From Bryobacterales bacterium (GTDB lineage: Bacteria; Acidobacteriota; Terriglobia; Bryobacterales; Bryobacteraceae), in the NCBI GenBank assembly GCA_003142355.1, contig PLMF01000193.1:1186-6931 (forward strand): DNA of 5,746 nt. The letters are read 5' to 3'. The notes beneath the pieces were generated by a model. It saw only the letters and a list, made by a program, of their open reading frames with translations. It made no database searches and was not told the origin of the DNA. Positions 1-5,551 of this stretch are shown in pieces. Each line of letters begins with the position of its first letter. Within the stretch, counting starts at the first letter, position 1. A program made the translations under genes and the position numbers.

Positions 1-2
1 TG

Positions 3-662
3 TTCGATGGGGAGCGCTACCTGGGCGACCGCTTTTCGATTTCCTATACGCCCAGCGCCAGCGTCTACTACCTGTGTTCGACCAAGAACGCGCCGCCGAC
101 GGCGGGCGCCCTGGTCCTGGGGGTTCCCGATCCGTCGGCGCCGCACATCCTGGATGAAGTCAAGGCGGTGTCTTCCGTGCTTTCGAACGCGGAAGTATTT
201 ACAGGCGCCGAAGCCACTCTGGAAGTGCTGCGCGAGAAAGGCTCGCAGTGCCGGTTTGTCCACATCGCCACTCACGGCTGGTTCCGCCAGGACAGTCCCA
301 TGTTCTCCTCCATCAGCCTGGGGGACTCGCAACTGAGCCTGTTTGACCTCTACCAGCTCGACCTTCCCGCCGAGCTGGTGACGCTGAGCGGTTGTGGAAC
401 CGGTCTGAACGTGGTGGTGGGGGGCGATGAGCTGTTGGGGCTGGTGCGCGGATTACTGTACGCGGGCGCCCAAGGAGTGCTGGTGACGCTTTGGGATGTC
501 AACGACCAGAGCACCGCCGAGTTCATGAAGCTGTTCTACGAGCATCTCAAGACCAACCCCAACAAGGCGCAAGCGGTGCAGCATGCCACGTCCGAGATCC
601 GCAAAAAGTACGCGCACCCATTCTATTGGGCGCCGTTCGTGCTGGTGGGGAAGTACGCGTAG
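3..662 (+). CDS. CHAT-domain (caspase-like) protein, C-terminal part, 5' end outside window
   Basis: The reading frame is open from the first bases of the window and encodes 219 residues to a TAG stop. It matches the C-terminal half of a CHAT domain, a caspase/separase-like cysteine protease fold often placed after TPR repeats in bacteria. What I see: a DGERYLGDR-type segment at the partial N terminus, then ISYTPSASVYYL, the histidine block HIATHGWF (presumed catalytic His at partial residue 91), the cysteine block LSGCGTG (presumed catalytic Cys at 131), GGDELLGLVRGLLYAGA, VTLWDVND, and the closing HPFYWAPFVLVG motif typical of the family's end. Both catalytic residues are present, so this copy looks active. 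TPR or other N-terminal domains would lie upstream and cannot be seen. The last 47 codons recur at 5387-5530. Substrate and role are unknown; CHAT proteases elsewhere act in regulated proteolysis and some defence systems, but nothing here shows which. Confidence 0.93.
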   Translation, partial: FDGERYLGDRFSISYTPSASVYYLCSTKNAPPTAGALVLGVPDPSAPHILDEVKAVSSVLSNAEVFTGAEATLEVLREKGSQCRFVHIATHGWFRQDSPMFSSISLGDSQLSLFDLYQLDLPAELVTLSGCGTGLNVVVGGDELLGLVRGLLYAGAQGVLVTLWDVNDQSTAEFMKLFYEHLKTNPNKAQAVQHATSEIRKKYAHPFYWAPFVLVGKYA

Positions 663-665
663 GGG
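519..665 (+). repeat. Direct repeat, left copy (CHAT 3' end)
   Basis: These 147 bases cover the last 47 codons of the CHAT gene, its stop and three following G residues. They align without gaps to 5387-5533 with 8 mismatches (about 94.6% identity by hand count). The first 50 bases are identical. Mismatches fall at 569, 572, 576, 577, 582, 591, 605 and 653. Four of the seven altered codons are silent. Confidence 0.93.
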
Positions 666-776
666 GGCCTAAACGTGGCGGTAGTCGTTTTGCCGCCGCC
701 CAACATTACCGTCTCGCTGTTCAGATTTCGAGGCCTACCCCTTCAAGCCTGGCACCTCCGCTATCTGGCCTAAACG
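666..776 (+). repeat. 10-bp direct repeat pair ggcctaaacg
   Basis: The sequence ggcctaaacg occurs exactly at 666-675 and again at 767-776. The first copy starts at the base where homology between the two CHAT tails ends. It may mark a breakpoint or be chance in GC-rich DNA. It does not fit an integron attC core (no GTTRRRY/RYYYAAC pairing recognised). Confidence 0.3.
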
Positions 777-932
777 CCCACCCGGACCCCACGCTGACTC
801 GGTCGACCTCAAAGGAGCGCTCGCCTCGGTCTCGGAATTAAGTGCCGGCGGTTCGCTCCTGTCTGCTTGACGCAGTGTTTCTCCCACACCGCTTCGGATG
901 TCTCCGCAGACGTCCGGCGTCCGAGCAGCGAA

Positions 933-949
933 CTAGGCGCGCCGCCTAG
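933..949. repeat. Short perfect inverted repeat ctaggc / gcctag
   Basis: A 6-bp perfect stem (933-938 with 944-949) encloses a 5-base loop. No T-run follows on either strand, so a Rho-independent terminator is unlikely. It could be a protein-binding dyad or chance. Confidence 0.3.
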
Positions 950-1062
950 AGTCACGTGGCCCTGAAAACCCTTTTCGGATTGTGGCTCGTGTTCGACGAT
1001 GAGACGCGAAATGCAAACACCCGGATCTAAGCTCGCTGACGACACCCGTATTCCCTTGTTGA

Positions 1063-1242
1063 TTACTGAACCATCGCCGGTTGAGGAACCGCAGCAGCCT
1101 GCTGCCGTCGCTCGGCTTCCGCCTTGCGCTTCTCGTCGGCCGCGTTGGCGCACTGCAATCTCGTCGAGGGCGCGCCGCTTTGCCTCCATTCAATCGCAAA
1201 CTTCGTCGTTTCCGGCAATACCGGTTCTGGGCGCCTGCAATC
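1063..1242 (-). pseudogene. Possible decayed 3' end of a small charged protein gene
   Basis: On the minus strand this frame is open for 59 codons between a TGA (1245-1243) and a TAA (1065-1063). Its end reads CANAADEKRKAEAERR followed by QQAAAVPQPAMVQ, a charged, alanine/glutamine-rich helical stretch with a Pro-containing tail, which looks more like real protein than the surrounding arginine-rich noise. An overlapping frame starts with ATG and reads MEAKRRALDEI just upstream, so a single-base frameshift near 1150-1160 would join two charged helical parts. There is no ribosome binding site of note and no recognised family. It may equally be a chance open frame; I record it as a possible remnant only. 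Confidence 0.22.
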
Positions 1243-1320
1243 TCACCCCGGTAGGAGACTCAGGGACTACTCTCACTGGGTGCTAAGTTCTGTTCGCGCG
1301 AGAGGAATACCCACGCCCGG

Positions 1321-1341
1321 CCGACATAGCTGCGATGTCGG
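1321..1341 (-). terminator. Candidate hairpin downstream of the secreted-protein gene
   Basis: A perfect 7-bp stem (ccgacat 1321-1327 with atgtcgg 1335-1341) with a 7-base loop lies 27 bases past the stop codon of the minus-strand gene. The position suits transcript ending or 3'-end protection. No U-tract follows in the minus-strand direction, so a classic Rho-independent terminator is not shown. Confidence 0.35.
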
Positions 1342-1368
1342 ACGGCACTGCGGCCCTTACCTGAAGCT

Positions 1369-4092
1369 TCAAGGTGTTACTTTGCATTTCTTGAGGGCAA
1401 ATTGTGGAGCGAATGGACTCTTGCCGAACTGAAGCACGATATCCTGCCATCGCTTGGCCGCAGGCAGGGTCGTGCTCAGTCCCCAACTGGTAGACGAGGT
1501 CAAGACAACAGACGTGAGCGCGATGTCCTTGTCGAGCGCGACCGGAGTGGCAGCGGCATTAAAATACCGGCCGGCGATCGTGAAATCCGCGGTAGTGATG
1601 TCCTTGTCGGTCTTTACCGTCGCCGTGCAAGCATCATCGCTGATGACCGGGGGGCCATCGTCGTCGTATGTGATGGATGTGTCAATGGTTTGTTCGGCGT
1701 GCGTCATGTAGTCGAAGTGCCAGTGTGGATAGGCAGGTTTGCGGGTAAAGCGCGCCTGAATGACGCCGGCGTTGAGCACTCGGTACTCGCCGGGAGCGAG
1801 CGGAGGCGGGGGTTCAACGGCAGCTTGTTCCTTCAGCGCGTCGCTGTTGAACAAAAAGGAATGCGGAATGTCCTTCCGGAATCCTTGTCCGAAGAGGTCG
1901 ACTAGCACCGAAACTCCGGTGTCGTCGGCATTGTAGTTGGGTGCGGCTCGGGTGAGGGTCGGGTTCTGATAAAACATTGGGGCTATGTCCTTGCTGTCGA
2001 GGGGCGTTTCTTCGTGAGGCCGTGTGCCATCCCATATGTGCAGATTGAAGCCGTTGATGACGGCTTCCCGTGCCGGGGTGATGATCGCGATGCGTGGCGT
2101 CCCGACGAAGGTTGATGGCATGACGAAGGAGAGGATGACTTGTTTGGAGCCGACCATTTCGAAGACGCCGGCAACGCCAGCGTCCCCCGCGCTCGCCGGA
2201 ACAGTAAATGCGGTCTGTTCCAGCATCGGCTGTCCGAGCGAAACAACCTTTTGCAGTGGTGTACCGTTGACGAGAATACCAACTTGGGTGCCGAACGTGC
2301 CCTCCAGTTCGAGCGTGATCCGGTTGCCTGCGGGCACGGGTTTGTAGGATGCACGGTCGATGTAGAAGTTGTCGATACGGTCTGGTATTTCCACGTCGTA
2401 GTGGACGGTGGTGCCACACTCCTCGCCATTGTTGGGTCGACCAAGTGCGTCCTTGAGAGATGGGGCGACTGGCACTTCTCGACGGCGGTAGCCGCAACCA
2501 ACGGCAGCCAGCCGGACGTATCGGGCGTTCTTAGGGACGACAATGATGGCGTAAGTGGTCCGAATCCCCGGCTCCATCCGCTTGGTGCCGGGTAGCGGTC
2601 CAAACGTCCAGCCGAAGATGTCTTGACCCTTGCCGAATGCCGACGCATATGCTTCCTGCTGGGCAAATTGGTCGTACTGGTCCCGCTGCCGCTCGTAACG
2701 GGCCTTGGCGCCAATACCGCTCAAGAGCCCAAATAGCCCGGCGAACCCATACCCACGGGAGACGCTTCGTGCCTCGGCGACGTTGAGCGCGCTGCGGCGC
2801 GGAATGAGGTCGAGTGCATAGAATGGCTGCGTCCTCGTGGCGACCTGTGCGGGAGGTTCTCCTGGCTTGCTCTTCGACCTCGGAGACGTTGATGTCTGGG
2901 GCCTTGCTCCCTCTTGATCGTTAGCTGTTACCTCTACGTACCGGTATTGAAACGGTTTCGCGGGTGGTTTCGCGGCTGGTTTCGCGGCTGGTTCCGCGGT
3001 TGGTTCCGCAGGTGGTTTCGCGGCTAATTTCCCGAAGAACCTCGCCAGGGCTTCCTTCGACGCTGGGTCGATTGCAGACCTACCGGTTGTGAGGTCGTCT
3101 TGCATTTGGTTCCGGGCGGGCAGACGTGACTGTTCGCCTTCACTGTCGTATGGGTTTGGTCGCTGAGCAGTGAGGACACCTTCGATCTGCCACCACGTTT
3201 GGACGAGGTGCGATCCCCAGAATGCCGCAAGGTCCGGATAGATTTTGAGTTTTTGGGTCACGTAGATGCTCTGGGGGAGTTCCAGGAAGATGACTCGGTT
3301 ATCCGGGCCTGCTTCGTCGCGCAGGAGCGTGAGTTGCTTGGCGACAATCTCGTACTGCAGATTGATGTAGTTATCGAGCTTGATGGAGGCCTGCAGTTTA
3401 CTGTTGTTGAGCCCTTGGGGGAGTCCTGTCATCATGGTTGCGAACGTCGAGTTCGCGCCAAGGACGGTCGCGGTGGTAGCGTCGGAGGGCGTCGTGCTTG
3501 TCAGGCCCGAGAGACTAGGCGAGGTCGCACTGATGGTCGTTTTCAAGGTTGCGAGGCGGGTGTCAACGGCCGCCTTGAGTGCGGTGGCGCGTGCCACTTC
3601 GGCCGCTTGTAGTTGGATCTTCTGTTGATCGGGAGGCGCTTGTGCTTGCAGCACGGTCAGTTGGTACTGCGCGGTAGCGAGATCGCCGGCGGCCGCCGCC
3701 TGTTGGCCAACAAGCTGGTCTTGCTGCGCAGTCAGTTCGTTCACTCTGGTGAGATCGTGCTGGTACTGGGAGATCGAGCTCGCGTTCTTTTTTCCAGTGG
3801 CCTGATCATACTGCGCTTGCACACTCAGCAGTGATTTGATGGCGTCGAGCCGATACCCGACGATTTCGTTCGCATCCAGTGGTCCCAGATCCTGTGCGGC
3901 TATGCCCAGATCGTGGGAGCGGTTACGTTCCAATAGGTAGTGTGCCTGGTCCATCGTCCACGCATTCGGCTGGCCGACTGTAACGATTACGGTCGGTTTG
4001 CCGGCGGAGTGCTCCACTGCCTGGGCGAAAACGAGCGTCGCGAGGGTAACGAGCAGGACGACAGAGAAACTGAACTGGTGGCGTCTGATCAT
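1369..4092 (-). CDS. Large exported protein of unknown family (signal peptide, coiled coil, KPA repeats, beta-rich C-terminal half)
   Basis: The product is 907 residues from the ATG at 4092. I chose this start because GGAGA sits 8 bases upstream and the protein then begins with a textbook signal peptide: MIRRHQ, a hydrophobic core to about residue 22, and a likely cleavage after VFAQA (residue 25). A GTG further upstream (4263) would add 57 residues that look noncoding. Regions seen: 30-100, soluble segment; about 105-190, Gln/Ala/Leu-rich, likely coiled coil; 190-225, Ser/Thr-rich linker; 230-310, mixed segment with RVIFLELPQSIYV and aromatic QTWWQIE; 357-380, repeats of the Lys-Pro-Ala type; 395-420, disordered basic linker; 446-462, glycine-rich hydrophobic GYGFAGLFGLLSGIG that could touch a membrane; about 510-907, beta-strand-rich with VDLFGQGF- and FTIAGRYF-like strands suggesting Ig-like or IPT/TIG-type folds. 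Cysteines at about 533, 559, 822 and 903 could form disulfides outside the cytoplasm. I recognise no enzyme motif. It is transcribed toward the CHAT gene and away from the transposase. Confidence 0.88.
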   Translation of the reverse strand: MIRRHQFSFSVVLLVTLATLVFAQAVEHSAGKPTVIVTVGQPNAWTMDQAHYLLERNRSHDLGIAAQDLGPLDANEIVGYRLDAIKSLLSVQAQYDQATGKKNASSISQYQHDLTRVNELTAQQDQLVGQQAAAAGDLATAQYQLTVLQAQAPPDQQKIQLQAAEVARATALKAAVDTRLATLKTTISATSPSLSGLTSTTPSDATTATVLGANSTFATMMTGLPQGLNNSKLQASIKLDNYINLQYEIVAKQLTLLRDEAGPDNRVIFLELPQSIYVTQKLKIYPDLAAFWGSHLVQTWWQIEGVLTAQRPNPYDSEGEQSRLPARNQMQDDLTTGRSAIDPASKEALARFFGKLAAKPPAEPTAEPAAKPAAKPPAKPFQYRYVEVTANDQEGARPQTSTSPRSKSKPGEPPAQVATRTQPFYALDLIPRRSALNVAEARSVSRGYGFAGLFGLLSGIGAKARYERQRDQYDQFAQQEAYASAFGKGQDIFGWTFGPLPGTKRMEPGIRTTYAIIVVPKNARYVRLAAVGCGYRRREVPVAPSLKDALGRPNNGEECGTTVHYDVEIPDRIDNFYIDRASYKPVPAGNRITLELEGTFGTQVGILVNGTPLQKVVSLGQPMLEQTAFTVPASAGDAGVAGVFEMVGSKQVILSFVMPSTFVGTPRIAIITPAREAVINGFNLHIWDGTRPHEETPLDSKDIAPMFYQNPTLTRAAPNYNADDTGVSVLVDLFGQGFRKDIPHSFLFNSDALKEQAAVEPPPPLAPGEYRVLNAGVIQARFTRKPAYPHWHFDYMTHAEQTIDTSITYDDDGPPVISDDACTATVKTDKDITTADFTIAGRYFNAAATPVALDKDIALTSVVLTSSTSWGLSTTLPAAKRWQDIVLQFGKSPFAPQFALKKCKVTP
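2954..3025 (-). repeat. Six 12-bp tandem repeat units coding for a Lys-Pro-Ala linker
   Basis: Six units of about ggtttcgcggct (plus-strand reading) stand head to tail at 2954, 2966, 2978, 2990, 3002 and 3014. They encode a tetrapeptide repeat of the AKPA/AEPT type, residues about 357-380 of the exported protein. Units differ at a few bases, for example ttc/tcc, which turns Lys into Glu in two units. Such repeats form extended cell-wall-spanning or periplasm-spanning linkers, as in TonB/TolA-like proteins, and can change length by slippage. Confidence 0.85.
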
Positions 4093-4236
4093 GTCCGAGT
4101 CTCCAAGGAAATCGGCGAACGCTTGTGCCGTACGCCTCCATACTTTCCAAGCGCAAAACGACGCTGGAAGGGGACAGGAAACCCGCGGAACTGTCCTGGC
4201 GGGCATCACCCAGGATTCCGTTATTACTGCCTGGGT
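4093..4236 (-). promoter_or_regulatory. Structured 5' leader of the exported-protein gene
   Basis: If transcription starts about 7 bases after the TATAAT at 4248-4243, the leader is about 144 bases. It holds two inverted repeats: cccagg (4209-4214) with cctggg (4230-4235), loop 15, and ggacag (4172-4177) with ctgtcc (4191-4196), loop 13. I do not recognise a known riboswitch. The stems could be leader structure or chance; the start site is inferred. Confidence 0.35.
4100..4104 (-). promoter_or_regulatory. Ribosome binding site fixing the start of the exported protein
   Basis: The minus strand reads GGAGA followed by 8 bases and ATG at 4092. This spacing is optimal and decides for the ATG directly ahead of the signal peptide rather than the upstream GTG at 4263. 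Confidence 0.8.
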
Positions 4237-4242
4237 TTCGCA

Positions 4243-4248
4243 ATTATA
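4243..4248 (-). promoter_or_regulatory. Perfect -10 box (TATAAT) for the exported-protein gene
   Basis: The minus strand carries TATAAT preceded directly by TG, about 150 bases ahead of the start codon and oriented toward it. The hexamer at the usual 17-base spacing upstream (GCCCAA) is a poor -35, so the promoter may need an activator or alternative contacts. The 18-bp palindrome at 4262-4279 covers the place where the -35 should be. Confidence 0.5.
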
Positions 4249-4261
4249 CACTAAATTGCCC

Positions 4262-4279
4262 ACTGTTGGGCCAAACAGT
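4262..4279. promoter_or_regulatory. 18-bp near-palindrome, possible operator at the -35 position
   Basis: ACTGTTGGGCCAAACAGT is symmetric at 16 of 18 positions: outer arms ACTGTT/AACAGT around a GGCC core, with one mismatched pair. Its centre lies about 34 bases upstream of the inferred minus-strand start site, where a bound dimeric regulator would block or replace -35 contacts. It also lies just outside or within the left end of the IS, so it could instead belong to the element. The regulator is unknown. Confidence 0.45.
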
Positions 4280-4286
4280 CACCACA

Positions 4287-5386
4287 TGTCGCGGCAAAGT
4301 GATAATGTCCTATTTGGGCAAAGTAGAAATGTCCTATTGACAGGGTCCAGCTTGGAGGGTGGACAAAGAACAACTACTGATGACCCAAGCCGAGCGAGAT
4401 CGGCTGGTGGCCTTGAAGAGGGCCAAGAAGAAACTGATCACGCAGAAGCAGGCAGCCGAGGAGATCGGCGTCACGGAGCGGCAGGTGCGGCGACTCCTGC
4501 GCAAGCTGCGGCGAAAAGGCGACCGGGCGGTAATCCATGAGTTGCGTGGACGGGCGTCGAATCGGAAACTGCCGGCCGAGATGGAACAGCGAGCGATCAC
4601 GGTCCTTTCCGATCCGGTGTACCGGGGATTTGGGCCGACGCTGGCGGCAGAGTACCTGTACAATCTGCACGAGATTACGGTGAGCAAGGAAACGCTGCGG
4701 CGATGGATGGTGGAGGCGGGACTGTGGAAAGCCGGCCGTCGGCGGGTGGTGGAGGTGCACCAGTGGCGGCCGCGGCGGAGCCGCTGTGGCGAGCTGGTGC
4801 AGTGGGATACCAGCACCCACGACTGGCTGGAGGGCCGTGGGGAGCAGATCTATCTGATTTCGATGATCGACGATGCCACCAGTCGGCTGTTCGCGCGGTT
4901 CGTGCATCACGACACCAGCGAAGAGAACATGCGGCTGCTGTGGGCATATCTGGAGCGGTTCGGTCGGCCGCTGGCGTTTTACACGGATAAGGCGGGCATG
5001 TTCCAGGTGGCGGTCAAGACCAAACGGCAGGAGCAGTGCGAAGACCGGGACCGGCCCCAGATGTTGCCCACGCAGATCGAAGGGGCCTTGCGCGAGCTGC
5101 ACGTGGTCTGGATTCCGGCGCACTCGCCGCAGGCCAAAGGGCGCGTCGAGCGCCAGTTTTTGACGGCGCAGGACCGCCTGATGAAAGGGATGCGTGTGGC
5201 CGGGGTGCACACCATCGAAGAGGCCAATGCGTACCTGGAGGAGGAGTTTTTACCCTGGTGGAACCGGACCTTGACGGTGGAGCCGGCCCATGCTGCGGAC
5301 GCCCACCGGCCGTTGGGCAAAGAGCACAACCTGGCGGCGATCCTGAGCCACGTCGAACAGCGGCAGGTGACCAATGACTACACCGT
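4287..5386 (+). mobile_element. IS1202-type (ISNCY family) insertion sequence, right end deleted
   Basis: The element is defined by its transposase and by repeated short motifs ahead of it. The left boundary is uncertain: tgtcgcgg at 4287 is a plausible terminal sequence, but the palindrome at 4262 could also be included. The right boundary is the abrupt switch to CHAT-tail sequence at 5387. Inverted copies of the left-end motif (aataggacatt) are not seen downstream or elsewhere in the window, so the right end is lost and the copy should not move unless another element supplies ends and transposase. Confidence 0.7.
4296..4338 (+). repeat. Subterminal direct repeats at the IS left end
   Basis: Two 19-base units, aaagtgataatgtcctatt (4296-4314) and aaagtagaaatgtcctatt (4320-4338), are spaced 24 bases apart and share an identical 11-base core aatgtcctatt. 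They differ at three adjacent bases. Position between the probable IS end and the transposase gene, and spacing near two helical turns, fit transposase-binding sites. Confidence 0.65.
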
Positions 5387-5396
5387 GAGTTCATGA
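4359..5396 (+). CDS. IS1202-type (ISNCY family) DDE transposase, C-terminally truncated
   Basis: The open frame encodes 345 residues. Domains: an N-terminal helix-turn-helix with the family-typical ERDRLVALKRAKKKLITQKQ start and GVTERQVRRLLRKL recognition region (about 27-50), a second DNA-binding segment to about 125, then an RNase H-like integrase core with D150 (QWDTSTHDW), D210 (YTDKAGMF) and E264 (QAKGRVERQF), the DDE triad. The sequence stays family-like through VTNDYTV and then ends in SS and TGA, because the DNA switches to CHAT-tail sequence in another frame. Relatives usually continue for several tens of residues, so the C terminus is lost. Start: the GTG at 4359 gives the longest frame, but GGAGG directly abuts it with no spacing; the ATG at 4380 (MTQAERDRL) is the other candidate. 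It diverges from the exported-protein gene. Catalytic residues are intact, but activity is doubtful. Confidence 0.9.
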   Translation: MDKEQLLMTQAERDRLVALKRAKKKLITQKQAAEEIGVTERQVRRLLRKLRRKGDRAVIHELRGRASNRKLPAEMEQRAITVLSDPVYRGFGPTLAAEYLYNLHEITVSKETLRRWMVEAGLWKAGRRRVVEVHQWRPRRSRCGELVQWDTSTHDWLEGRGEQIYLISMIDDATSRLFARFVHHDTSEENMRLLWAYLERFGRPLAFYTDKAGMFQVAVKTKRQEQCEDRDRPQMLPTQIEGALRELHVVWIPAHSPQAKGRVERQFLTAQDRLMKGMRVAGVHTIEEANAYLEEEFLPWWNRTLTVEPAHAADAHRPLGKEHNLAAILSHVEQRQVTNDYTVSS

Positions 5397-5530
5397 AGCT
5401 GTTCTACGAGCATCTCAAGACCAACCCCAACAAGGCCCAGGCGACGCAGTATGCCACGGCCGAGATCCGCAAGAAGTACGCGCACCCATTCTATTGGGCG
5501 CCGTTCGTGCTGGTGGGGAAATACGCGTAG
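5387..5530 (+). pseudogene. CHAT-domain protein gene fragment: last 47 codons only
   Basis: This frame reads EFMKLFYEHLKTNPNKAQAT and continues to HPFYWAPFVLVGKYA and TAG, matching residues 173-219 of the partial CHAT protein at 3-662 with three substitutions (Val to Thr, His to Tyr, Ser to Ala). The catalytic His and Cys blocks are missing. It starts abruptly where the transposase frame is broken and is one frame off from it, so no fusion protein is made. The frame still has no stop or indel, and four of seven changed codons are silent, which suggests that most divergence arose while it was part of a working gene, or that the truncation is recent. Its stop lies 21 bp from the nikR stop. Confidence 0.88.
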
Positions 5531-5533
5531 GGG
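5387..5533 (+). repeat. Direct repeat, right copy (CHAT 3' end)
   Basis: This is the right partner of 519-665, in the same orientation and 4721 bp away. Homology stops after tagggg-type sequence: the left copy continues into ggcctaaacg and the right copy into tgcggggttc. Upstream of the repeat both copies happen to share caccg with one base of offset, a possible microhomology at the junction. Confidence 0.9.
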
Positions 5534-5551
5534 TGCGGGGTTCAGGCGGAT

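Larger units (their letters stand above)
663..1368. other. Long intergenic region without a convincing intact gene
   Basis: About 700 bp lie between the CHAT stop and the stop of the minus-strand secreted-protein gene. Open frames here on both strands are short, arginine-rich and mutually overlapping, which is what GC-rich noncoding DNA gives. I see a 10-bp direct repeat (666-675 and 767-776), two short inverted repeats (933-949 and 1321-1341), a 15/16-base near-repeat containing ctgcaatctc (1147-1162 and 1230-1244), and one charged minus-strand frame that may be a gene remnant (1063-1242). No tRNA or recognisable structured RNA was seen by eye. Confidence 0.6.

Noticed and set aside
675..700. 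Rho-independent terminator after the CHAT gene (ggcgg ... ccgcc)
   Set aside because: The stem is only 5 bp with a long loop and no T-run follows.
666..776. Integron attC-like site from the two ggcctaaacg copies
   Set aside because: The copies are direct rather than inverted, the cores do not match RYYYAAC/GTTRRRY, and no integrase is present.
1147..1244. Two near-copies containing ctgcaatctc (1147-1162, 1230-1244) as a CRISPR or repeat array
   Set aside because: There are only two short imperfect copies with an indel; this is not an array and may be chance.
1814..2714. Long minus-strand open frames of 227 and 243 codons inside the exported-protein gene
   Set aside because: They overlap the 907-codon gene in other frames, are rich in Arg, Ser and His, and have no recognisable motifs or ribosome binding sites; they are GC-rich shadows.
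4093..4263. Start of the exported protein at the upstream GTG (4263), adding 57 residues
   Set aside because: The extension covers the TATAAT box and leader stems and would bury the signal peptide; the ATG at 4092 has a well-spaced GGAGA.
4337..4342. Perfect TTGACA (-35 consensus) just ahead of the transposase
   Set aside because: No acceptable -10 hexamer lies 16-18 bases downstream (the bases there read gtggacaa), so a promoter is not supported.
4374..5210. 278-codon minus-strand open frame opposite the transposase
   Set aside because: It is antisense to a clearly recognised DDE transposase and has a His/Pro/Arg/Leu composition typical of shadow frames.
519..5533. The 147-bp direct repeats as a target-site duplication made by the IS
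   Set aside because: They are far longer than known duplications for this IS type, differ at 8 positions, and the left copy is not adjacent to the IS.
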